A model generated the notes under the pieces. The model did not search any database. It saw nothing but the letters and a program-made list of their open reading frames with translations, and was not told the origin of the DNA. Positions 1-9,780 of a stretch of DNA of 15,091 nt are shown piece by piece. The stretch is from Clostridia bacterium (GTDB taxonomy: Bacteria > Bacillota_A > Clostridia > Oscillospirales > CAG-382), in contig JAGACN010000035.1 in NCBI GenBank assembly GCA_017614095.1, positions 1 through 15,091 of the forward strand, in the 5' to 3' direction. Positions within the stretch are counted from its first letter, which is position 1, and each line of letters starts with the position of its first letter. The translations under genes were made by a program, and so were the position numbers.

Positions 1-2
1 CG

Positions 3-1130
3 ATCGACCGGCTGGCGCCGGCATATGCGGACTTTCTGGAACGGTTGTGCGAGATCGAATCCAAGTCCGACAACAAGGAAGGCGTGGACCGCGTTTGCGA
101 CTCCATCGTCCGGGAAGGGGGCAAGCTCGGTTTCACTACCCGCGTCTGTCCGCAGGAACGGGCCGGCAACGTCGCTTCGCTGACCTGTGACGCCGGCGGG
201 GAAGCCCCGCTGTTCTGCCTGTCCGCCCATATGGATACCGTTTTCCGGAAAGGCGCGTTCGGGTATCCGGCCGTCCGGAGGGACGGCAACATTCTTCGCG
301 GTCCGGGCGTCATGGACTGCAAAGGAGGGATCGCCGTCGCTTTGCTGGTCATGGCGGCTATGAAAGAAGCCGGCTGCGCGGGCCGGTCGCTGCGGCTGAT
401 CGTAATGAGCGAAGAGGAGATCCAGTGCATCCTGTCTGGCGGGAAAACGCTGGAGTTTCTGCGCGCGGAAGCAAAGGGCGCCGAGGCGTTCTTCAACCTG
501 GAAGGACGGGAACCGGGCAGGATCACGACGGCACGGAAAGGGATCATACGGGCCTGTATGACCGTCCGCGGCCGCGCCGCTCATGCGGGCGACTACTTCG
601 AGGGAGCCTCCGCCATCCGGGCCGCGGCATACAAGATCGTGGCGCTGGAGCAGAAAAGCGTGCGGGACGGCATCACATACAATTGCGGTATGATCGAAGG
701 CGGGACGGCGATGAACGTCATCCCGGACGAATGCCGCGTCAAGATCGACGTCCGCATCCGTTCGGAAGAGGAATACCGGTCGGCCATGGCTGTGCTGGAA
801 TCAGTCGCCGCCAAAGAGGACGTTCCCGGAACCGCGGCGTCGGTGGAGGTGATCAGCAGCCGGATCCCGATGGAGCGTACGGAAGCGAACGTCCGGCTGT
901 TCTGCCATATTGCGGAGGTCTGCCGCGCATACGGATTCGGAGAGATGCGGGAAAACGCGTCCAACGGCGGATCGGATGCCGCATATACGACGCAGATGGG
1001 GATCCCGACCGTCGACGACCTGGGGGTCATCGGCGACAATTATCATTCTTTGCAGGAATGGTGCAGTCTGTCGTCCATCGCCGAATCCGCGAAAATCATC
1101 GCCGCCAGTATCCTGGAATGGCCTTGCTGA
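3..1130 (+). CDS. M20 family metallopeptidase (carboxypeptidase G2-like), 5'-partial
   Basis: Zinc-dependent peptidase of the M20 family, probably cytoplasmic, releasing an amino acid from a peptide or N-acyl amino acid; the substrate cannot be read from sequence. The metal-site motifs are in order: HMDTV (His codon 228, Asp 234), MDCKGG (bridging Asp at 315), SEEE (general base and ligand Glu near 411-419), NLEGRE (Glu at 501) and the late NYHS histidine at 1044. The lid domain lies between, with the family's GRAAHAG signature near 570-590. The frame is open back to the left edge (reads IDRLAPAYADFLERLCEIES), and that stretch fits the family N-terminus. The TTG at 45 is therefore unlikely to be the start, and probably only a few residues are missing. 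About 375 residues are visible, close to normal for the family. The segment after SEEE (IQCILSGGKT) differs from the common DEExGS form. The gene converges on the FAD oxidoreductase gene and shares its terminator. Confidence 0.88.
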   Translation: MDRLAPAYADFLERLCEIESKSDNKEGVDRVCDSIVREGGKLGFTTRVCPQERAGNVASLTCDAGGEAPLFCLSAHMDTVFRKGAFGYPAVRRDGNILRGPGVMDCKGGIAVALLVMAAMKEAGCAGRSLRLIVMSEEEIQCILSGGKTLEFLRAEAKGAEAFFNLEGREPGRITTARKGIIRACMTVRGRAAHAGDYFEGASAIRAAAYKIVALEQKSVRDGITYNCGMIEGGTAMNVIPDECRVKIDVRIRSEEEYRSAMAVLESVAAKEDVPGTAASVEVISSRIPMERTEANVRLFCHIAEVCRAYGFGEMRENASNGGSDAAYTTQMGIPTVDDLGVIGDNYHSLQEWCSLSSIAESAKIIAASILEWPC

Positions 1131-1159
1131 GCGGCCGGAAAAACGAACGATCGAACGAA

Positions 1160-1208
1160 AAAGGGCTTGCATGCCGGGGAGAATGTCTTCCGGACATGCA
1201 AGCCCTTT
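1160..1208. terminator. Bidirectional intrinsic terminator between convergent genes
   Basis: A perfect 14-bp inverted repeat (1160-1173 with 1195-1208, AAAGGGCTTGCATG and its complement) is extended inward by a CCGG/CCGG pairing and closes on a small loop. Reading minus, the stem is followed by a run of five T; reading plus, by a weaker TCGGTTTT. It lies 30 bases past the M20 stop and 31 bases past the FAD oxidoreductase stop, so it can end transcription from both sides. The minus-strand form looks stronger. Confidence 0.9.
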
Positions 1209-1238
1209 CGGTTTTGCGGTCAAGAACGGGTAGGTGCG

Positions 1239-2627
1239 TCAATCCGCGTACTCGGCGCCTTTGGCTTTCATAATGGCACGGACGTCGGCGCCGTCGATCT
1301 CATGCGGTGTGACGCCCTTCTGCAGCGCGAGCGCCGCGCCGATGCCGGCGGCCTCCCCGGATGAACGGGCGGAGTGCTGCACGCGCAAGCTGGATTCCAC
1401 CAGGAATTCGGCGCCCAGACATCTGCCCGCAACCATCAGATTGGAGATCCCTTTGACGAGCAGCGAGCGGAACGGAATGTCGTACCAGGGCTTGTCGTCT
1501 TCCGGGATCAGGTTGTTGGCGATGTTCTTCAGCTGTTTTCCGTGAATGTCGATCGGGTAGTTGGACTGGCAGAACATATCCGGCTGTTTCTTCTTGCAGA
1601 GAAGGTCCTCCGGCTTCATCACGTAGTCCGTGACGATTTCACGGCTTTCGCGGACGCCGACCATCGGAGCGATCTCCGCCACGTAAGCGTTCTCAAAGCC
1701 TTTCATATATTTCTTGTAGAAGGCCATCTGCCGGCGGATGGCGATCTTGCCGTTGACCTGTGCAAGCGAGAGATCCTCCGGATCGGTCCCGTCGATATGG
1801 GTGAAGAATTCGGGACAGTTGAATGCGACGGAACCCGGCCGGCCGGGCATCGCGAACGCCTGCCAGTACAGGTGGTCTTCTTCGGTCAGATCGCCGTTTT
1901 CCTCCGCCTTCTCAAAGACGGGAGTCAGGGTAACGGGCGAGCCCTTGCAGCAATGCGCATAGAAGGATTTGCCGTCCGGATTCGCGCCCGCCGCCTTGCT
2001 GACGCCGGTCTCGGCCTTCAGCTCTTCGAAGAATTTGCCCCACTCCTGGATGTTGACGTTGTCTACGATATACCGGAGAGACATCGGCTGATTGACGCCG
2101 GTCTCCGGATTGCCCTTGCTGTATTCGGCACCGGCATGAACGCATACGTCGCCGTCGCCCGTGCAGTCGATGAAGATCCGTCCCTTGACCAGAGACAGGC
2201 CCGCTTTGTTCGCGATCACGACGCCGATGACGGCCCCGTCTTCCGCCAGAACGTCCGGGATGAACGTATGATACAGGATCCGGACGCCGGATTCGCAGGC
2301 CATCGCTTCCAGTTCGCACTTCAATCCCATCGGGTCGAACATCCGGCCGGTCTTGTCGCCGGAACCGATGTCCTGCAGCCGGCCGCGCAGTTCGGTGGAC
2401 AGATAGGAACATAAGATGTCGCCGGGAATATGCGCGCCCATGACCGGCGTGACGAGTCCGTTGGTTGCCGTTCCGCCCAGACTGCCGAACTGTTCGATCA
2501 GAAGGACGTCTCTTCCTTCGCGCGCCGCCGCGATGGCCGCGAACGCTCCGGCGGTCCCGCCTCCGCAGACGACGATCTCGGCTTCCGCGTAGACGGGCAG
2601 GGAACGGTAGAATTCCTGTTTGTTCAT
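1239..2627 (-). CDS. FAD-dependent oxidoreductase (PF12831-type)
   Basis: Flavoprotein of 462 residues, the usual length for the FAD_oxidored type. An N-terminal Rossmann fold is plain: GGGTAG at residues 22-27, then Glu45 at the end of strand two to bind the ribose. GGTATNG (51-57) follows. The second FAD contact, IDCTGDGD (153-160), and the C-terminal NLMVAGRCLG (396-405) complete the flavin site. There is no signal peptide or membrane segment, so it should be cytoplasmic. The substrate is unknown; relatives are annotated only as FAD-dependent oxidoreductases. ATG is preceded by a strong GGAGG, with an A-rich spacer, beginning just after the ligA stop 14 bases upstream. It is the last gene of the long minus-strand run and is followed directly by the two-way terminator. 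Nothing in its sequence links it to the repair genes ahead of it. Confidence 0.85.
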   Translation of the reverse strand: MNKQEFYRSLPVYAEAEIVVCGGGTAGAFAAIAAAREGRDVLLIEQFGSLGGTATNGLVTPVMGAHIPGDILCSYLSTELRGRLQDIGSGDKTGRMFDPMGLKCELEAMACESGVRILYHTFIPDVLAEDGAVIGVVIANKAGLSLVKGRIFIDCTGDGDVCVHAGAEYSKGNPETGVNQPMSLRYIVDNVNIQEWGKFFEELKAETGVSKAAGANPDGKSFYAHCCKGSPVTLTPVFEKAEENGDLTEEDHLYWQAFAMPGRPGSVAFNCPEFFTHIDGTDPEDLSLAQVNGKIAIRRQMAFYKKYMKGFENAYVAEIAPMVGVRESREIVTDYVMKPEDLLCKKKQPDMFCQSNYPIDIHGKQLKNIANNLIPEDDKPWYDIPFRSLLVKGISNLMVAGRCLGAEFLVESSLRVQHSARSSGEAAGIGAALALQKGVTPHEIDGADVRAIMKAKGAEYAD

Positions 2628-2641
2628 GGTTTTTTCCTCCG

Positions 2642-5634
<2,993 letters not shown>

Positions 5635-5639
5635 GTGCG

Positions 5640-5647
5640 TCACCTCT
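5640..5647 (-). promoter_or_regulatory. Ribosome binding site deciding the prmA start
   Basis: AGAGGTGA on the minus strand is a near-complete Shine-Dalgarno sequence five bases before ATG 5634. It overlaps the stop codon of the upstream gene (5647-5649) and contains the alternative GTG at 5643, which argues against that GTG as the start. Confidence 0.7.
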
Positions 5648-6294
5648 CAACGGAAAACGATTCGGAAAACGGCAACAACGCGCGCGGCGATCTCGCGCAG
5701 ATAGTTGAGCGGGGGAAGATGGTGCATGTCGCAGCGGACGCCCTGCGCGGAAAGCCCCATTTTGCCGGCCAGCCAGACGGACCGGTACTGGTGATAGTCC
5801 TGCGTGACGATCAGGACGGACTTGAAGCCGAATACCGAAGCGGCCCGCTCCATGCTCTCGATGGTGGACAGTCCGTACGGGTCGCAGACGATGGCCTCTC
5901 CCGGCACGCCGTGCTCGATGCAGTACTGCTTCATCGCTTCCGGCTCGTCGTATCCTTCGGTCGCTCCGTCGCCGGTCAGAAAAACCGTCTCCGCCAGGCC
6001 CTGCTTGTAAAGGGAGACCGCGGTCTCGACCCGTTCTTCCAGTGCGGTCGAGAGCGATCCGTTCGCGCGGACCAGCGCGCCCAGGACCAGGATGCAGTCT
6101 GCTTTCTCGCAGGATCCCGCGTCTTCCGGATCGAAGACCTGTTTGCGGGACGACAGGCAGATATAGACGTTGCAGGCGAGGATCAGCAGAATGCTGAACA
6201 GAAGCAGGAGGAGAACAATCAGCATAGCGGTCTTCCAGCGCGGCGTCCGGCGCTTTTCTTTTCCTTTTTCACGGTTCCTGGTTTTCTTGCTCAT
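5647..6294 (-). CDS. SanA/YdcF-like DUF218 membrane-anchored protein
   Basis: Protein of 215 residues: a short basic N-terminus (1-22), one membrane segment (about 23-45), then a DUF218 domain probably facing outward. The domain shows CILVLGA (67-73), the LSTALEERV stretch (81-89), TGDG (107-110), an acidic DEPEAM (116-121), GVP (129-131), GLSTIESM (141-148) and VTQDYHQYR (163-171). This is the SanA pattern of the family, which in enterobacteria affects envelope permeability and vancomycin exclusion; the biochemical activity is unknown. The frame is open upstream to 6660 but overlaps the endonuclease IV-like gene in a basic, arginine-rich stretch. I take the ATG that forms an ATGA overlap with that gene's stop. 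A role in the envelope is inferred from the family only. Confidence 0.85.
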   Translation of the reverse strand: MSKKTRNREKGKEKRRTPRWKTAMLIVLLLLLFSILLILACNVYICLSSRKQVFDPEDAGSCEKADCILVLGALVRANGSLSTALEERVETAVSLYKQGLAETVFLTGDGATEGYDEPEAMKQYCIEHGVPGEAIVCDPYGLSTIESMERAASVFGFKSVLIVTQDYHQYRSVWLAGKMGLSAQGVRCDMHHLPPLNYLREIAARVVAVFRIVFR

Positions 6295-7151
6295 GATCGA
6301 AAGCCCGATACGGCCGCGAGATAGCGGTCTTTCATTTGTTTCGCGTCTTCGCTCTGGGTCCCGGCCGATTCGCTGATGATCGTCGGGGAGACGCCCAGAT
6401 GGGCGATGGCGTCCATCAGCGGTTCGAAATCCGGTCCGAAAATCGTGTCTTCGAAAGTCAAATGCCTTTTTTCGCCTTTTTCCGTGTATTCGATCTTCGA
6501 AAAATGACAGTGCAGCCGGTCGGCGTAATCCGGGCCGATCGTTTTCGCGATCCGATCGAAAACAGCCTTGTAGTCGTCTTCGGTATAGAACAGGCCGCGT
6601 TCCCGCGCGTTCATGTGTCCGAAGTCCACGACCGGCGCGAACCGTGGAGAAAGCGCGCACAATTCCAGCACTTCGTCCAGCGTCCCGAGCTGGTTCAGTT
6701 TGCCCATCGTTTCCAGGCCCAGCCGGACGGAAAACCCGTTCTCTTCAAGCATCCGGTCGGCCAGACGAAGGGTCTCCGCCGCGTAGGCCATCGCGGTCTC
6801 CCGCGGGATCTTGGCGGCCGATCCGGTATGGACGACCATAATGCCGGCGCCGAGCGCTTCGCACGCGCGCGCGGAATCGTACAGATAGTCGATGCTTTTC
6901 AGCCGCTTCTCCGGCTCGGTCGAGGACAGGGAAATGAAATACGGGGTATGGAAGGACAGTTTGACGCCTTCCGCGCGCGCATTCGCGCCCAGTTGGGAGA
7001 GCATTTCCGGCGATGCGGAAAGGCCCTGGCCGGCCTCGTATTCATAGCAGTCCAGCCCGCATGCGCGTACAAAACGCGGGGCATCCAGCGTGGATCGGTA
7101 TTGTTTTTGAAAGGTGACCGAGTTGCCTCCCGGACCGAACAGAGCAGACAA
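6291..7151 (-). CDS. Endonuclease IV-like TIM-barrel protein (AP endonuclease 2 superfamily)
   Basis: TIM-barrel metalloprotein of 286 residues resembling deoxyribonuclease IV (Nfo), which cuts DNA at abasic sites with three zinc ions. The expected ligands appear in order: His68 (SFHTPY), His108 (VVHTG), Glu147 (GLETMG), Asp176 and His179 (VDFGHMNAR), His216 (CHFSK), His230 (EKRHL) and Glu261 (ISESAG). The Asp of the usual Asp-x-His pair is replaced by Lys228. AP-site repair is plausible but not certain; a sugar isomerase-like role is the alternative in this superfamily. The start is TTG at 7151, three bases after the yqeG stop, with AGAGGAG about ten bases upstream inside the end of yqeG; no better in-frame start is visible, and the N-terminus (FGPGGN) fits relatives. 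The stop overlaps the next gene as ATGA. RecD2 and LigA in the same run support a repair role. Confidence 0.82.
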   Translation of the reverse strand: MSALFGPGGNSVTFQKQYRSTLDAPRFVRACGLDCYEYEAGQGLSASPEMLSQLGANARAEGVKLSFHTPYFISLSSTEPEKRLKSIDYLYDSARACEALGAGIMVVHTGSAAKIPRETAMAYAAETLRLADRMLEENGFSVRLGLETMGKLNQLGTLDEVLELCALSPRFAPVVDFGHMNARERGLFYTEDDYKAVFDRIAKTIGPDYADRLHCHFSKIEYTEKGEKRHLTFEDTIFGPDFEPLMDAIAHLGVSPTIISESAGTQSEDAKQMKDRYLAAVSGFRS

Positions 7152-7154
7152 GGC

Positions 7155-7691
7155 TTATTCACTCCTCTCGTTTGCGTATGCGTCGTATTGCGTCAGCGAT
7201 TTCAGCAGCGGCTTTTCCAGTTTCCGCTTCACCCGGAAGAGAAGCGTCCGCTTGTCCCGGATGGGCGGGACCAGATAGAAGGGGATGCCCGCCAGATGCG
7301 CGGACAGACAATCCGTGAAGTGCTGGTCTCCGTTGGAGACCACCTGACTCTTCGGCAGCCCGAAGGACTTGATGGCCGCGCGCGTTCCTTTCGAAAAGGG
7401 CTTGCCGGCCTTGCAGATCACGGTGAATCCCAGCTCGCGGTTGAACTGCCGGACGCGGTCTCCGTGGTTGTTGGAGACGAAGGCGATCCGGATGCCGCGG
7501 TCGCGTAAGGAAAACAGATACGCTTTCATCTGCTCGGTGGGCTCTTCGATCTCATACGGGGCGATGGTGTTGTCGATATCGAAGACGACGCCACGAAATC
7601 CGCGTATCCACAGAAGATCGGGCGTGATCTCGTAAATATCCCGGAACAGGACGTCCGGCCGGAGCAATCCGTTTTTGACGTTCACTTCCAT
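7155..7691 (-). CDS. yqeG: YqeG-family HAD phosphatase
   Basis: HAD-superfamily (IIIA) phosphatase of 178 residues, soluble, matching YqeG in length and pattern. Motif I is FDIDNT (Asp38 nucleophile, Asp40), motif II VSNN (Ser73), motif III the Lys in AGKPFSKG (Lys97) and motif IV NGDQHFTD (Asp122, Asp127). The N-terminal stretch LLRPDVLFRDIYEITP is also typical. The family is related to Gep4-type phosphatidylglycerophosphate phosphatases, so a step in phosphatidylglycerol synthesis is a reasonable but unproven role. The frame is open far upstream to 8549, but only in the shadow of the DUF6259 gene. ATG at 7691 has AGAGG seven bases before it and overlaps the end of the upstream gene by ten bases. 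The usual GDQLxTD reads GDQHFTD here. Confidence 0.93.
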   Translation of the reverse strand: MEVNVKNGLLRPDVLFRDIYEITPDLLWIRGFRGVVFDIDNTIAPYEIEEPTEQMKAYLFSLRDRGIRIAFVSNNHGDRVRQFNRELGFTVICKAGKPFSKGTRAAIKSFGLPKSQVVSNGDQHFTDCLSAHLAGIPFYLVPPIRDKRTLLFRVKRKLEKPLLKSLTQYDAYANERSE

Positions 7692-9760
7692 GTCGGCTGC
7701 CTCTCGTTGAAAACAAGATAGGAAACGGAAAACGGTGGAAGAAGCGGGGAAAGTTCGCCGTTTCGGATGTCCACGTCGCACGTCAGGTCGCCGGCCGGGC
7801 GGAAAACGCCGTCCGGCAGATCGCCCGAGCGGATGACCGGCCGGTCTTCGCGGTCGGACGCGTTGATCAGAAGAAGGAGCATCGCGCCGTTGGACCGCTT
7901 CCACAGTTCCGAGAAGGCTGCGATATGGGACAGCTTCCCGCCGTAGGCTTCGATCGTGATGCGCCGGGTGCGCAGCATGCGCGAACGGGAGATCTCCGGC
8001 GAACGCATCAGCGAACCGTCGTAAAAGAACGATCCGACCGCTTCTCTGCACCGGACGCATTTCCTGTAAAACGCGCGGTTTTTCAGTTTCCGGTACACCT
8101 CCGGATAGATCCACCCCATCTGTTCGCCGAACGTCAGCGACTGCGCAGCCAGCAGGTTCTGGCCGACGGCGGTCGGAGCCGCCGCGTAGTTGCGGCCGAA
8201 CAGGATCACATAGCCGTTGTATACGGCCGTAAAAGCGGGGACCTGTCTGTCTTTGATCCAGATCCAGGACAGGAATCCCTGGATGTTCTTCATATAGGGC
8301 TCGGACGTGCATTCGGTCGTCAGGAATCCGTCCGGCGGCATGGACTGCCGGACATGGTCGATCAGATTGCGGTAGCTTTCGACCCACCAGGTTCCGCCGC
8401 CCGGCCGGTGCAGATGCGACCGGTCTTCGCAGGAATAGGGCTGCGCCGCTCCGATCTGGTCGATATAGACCCCGTTCACGTGCCATTCGTCGAACAGCGT
8501 GCGGACGATCTCCGCCTGCTTGTCCTGCCATAAGGCGGTGGAGGGACACATGACGGCGAGCTCGACGCGGCTGGTCGGATAGACCTCGATGAAGGGGTCT
8601 CCCGTCTCCTTTTTGGTGCAGAACGGTTTGGCGACGGCGGTGAACTGCCAGTCTTCCGTCCCGCGGTCATGGGTATCCCACAGCCGTCCGTTGATATACG
8701 GCATGACGGGCATGCCGTTTTCCCGCAGTTTCCGGGAGCCTGAGACAAAACAGTCCTTCGGCGGGAAATAGTGCGGATAGTTCGTATCGTAGGGGATCTG
8801 ATGCCAGTCGTACAGATGGACCGGACTCGGGGTCGGCAGTCCGAGGTCGTTTGTGGCATCCAATAACTCGTCCGCGAACGCGTCGGTATCGGTCAGCCGT
8901 TTGCGCCACCAGTGTGCATTCTTCAGCAGCCATTCCGGCGTATCCGTCCGGAATCCGTCTTTGCGTTCCGGGATCCAGGAGGCAGACTGCAGCACAAAGG
9001 AGCGGTAGAGAAGCGCCGCGTCGTACCAGTCGCCGTCGAACAGTTCCCAGACCAGTTCGCCTTCCAGGTTCTGGCTGTTTGCCGGGAGGCCGAGATCGCG
9101 CAGCGGCATGGACGCTTTCAGTCTGGCTACGGGGCATCCGTCCTCTTTTTCAAACAGGAACCGCTTGTAGGCGGGGGCGGGATCGTGCAGTCCGACGTAC
9201 ATCCCGCTGCCCGTCTTCCTGTCCCAGAAGGCCATGTATTGCATCGACACGCCGTAGGACGGATAGTTCTGGCAGGTCCGGAAGGTCCGGGCGGACGGAT
9301 AGACCTCGCCGCATCCGTAAGGGAAAAAGACTTCCCGATCGGCGGAGGCGGTAAAGGGAAGGACGGGATAGTCGCATTCGGCTAAGGACCAGACGCGGCC
9401 GGAGGCGTGAAGCCGGACGGACCAGGAAACGCGGCCGTTCTCTCCGACTGCCGTCAGCAGGACCGTAACGCCCGTGAGGATCCGGTGCCCGGAAAAGGAA
9501 AGCGTGCAGAGACCGTTTTCAGCCGAGCAGCGGACATCGGACCAGTCGCCGTCCGAACGGACGGAAATCGTTTCACCCGTCTGCAGATTACGGGCAGAGA
9601 GCGAAAAGAGAGACTCCGCTCCGCGGAACAGACGGGTGCCGGTCTTCCCGTCCCTGATCTCCGTCAGCAGGATGCCATCTCCGGTCGGCCGGAAGGCGAG
9701 CGACAGCCGGCCGGCTTCGAAACGGACGGCCGTGGGTTTTCGAATGGTCGGACTGCGCAT
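7682..9760 (-). CDS. DUF6259-type glycoside-hydrolase-like protein
   Basis: Large protein of 692 residues with the layout of a carbohydrate-active enzyme: an N-terminal beta-rich part (about 1-270), a probable TIM barrel (about 275-560) rich in Trp, Tyr and Asp, and a C-terminal beta domain (about 595-690). The barrel holds VYIDQIG (431-437) and TTECTSEP (481-488), placed where a catalytic Asp and acid residues would fall in clan-D-like hydrolases; the assignment of Asp434 and Glu483/Glu487 is inference. Substrate is unknown. No signal peptide or membrane segment is seen, so it should act inside the cell. ATG at 9760 has AAAGGAG eight bases ahead; the open frame beyond it overlaps recD2 and is not used. 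It sits 20 bases after recD2 and overlaps yqeG by ten bases, an odd place for a sugar-degrading gene. Naming the family as DUF6259 is from memory of its motifs. Confidence 0.75.
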   Translation of the reverse strand: MRSPTIRKPTAVRFEAGRLSLAFRPTGDGILLTEIRDGKTGTRLFRGAESLFSLSARNLQTGETISVRSDGDWSDVRCSAENGLCTLSFSGHRILTGVTVLLTAVGENGRVSWSVRLHASGRVWSLAECDYPVLPFTASADREVFFPYGCGEVYPSARTFRTCQNYPSYGVSMQYMAFWDRKTGSGMYVGLHDPAPAYKRFLFEKEDGCPVARLKASMPLRDLGLPANSQNLEGELVWELFDGDWYDAALLYRSFVLQSASWIPERKDGFRTDTPEWLLKNAHWWRKRLTDTDAFADELLDATNDLGLPTPSPVHLYDWHQIPYDTNYPHYFPPKDCFVSGSRKLRENGMPVMPYINGRLWDTHDRGTEDWQFTAVAKPFCTKKETGDPFIEVYPTSRVELAVMCPSTALWQDKQAEIVRTLFDEWHVNGVYIDQIGAAQPYSCEDRSHLHRPGGGTWWVESYRNLIDHVRQSMPPDGFLTTECTSEPYMKNIQGFLSWIWIKDRQVPAFTAVYNGYVILFGRNYAAAPTAVGQNLLAAQSLTFGEQMGWIYPEVYRKLKNRAFYRKCVRCREAVGSFFYDGSLMRSPEISRSRMLRTRRITIEAYGGKLSHIAAFSELWKRSNGAMLLLLINASDREDRPVIRSGDLPDGVFRPAGDLTCDVDIRNGELSPLLPPFSVSYLVFNERQPTWK

Positions 9761-9780
9761 GGAGAGCGCTCCTTTCGCGT

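Noticed and set aside
6295..6660. N-terminal extension of the SanA-like protein
   Set aside because: Arg-rich shadow of the endonuclease IV-like gene; the ATGA junction and membrane-anchor topology support the start at 6294.
7692..8549. N-terminal extension of the YqeG protein
   Set aside because: Shadow of the DUF6259 gene in another frame; YqeG has a normal length from 7691.
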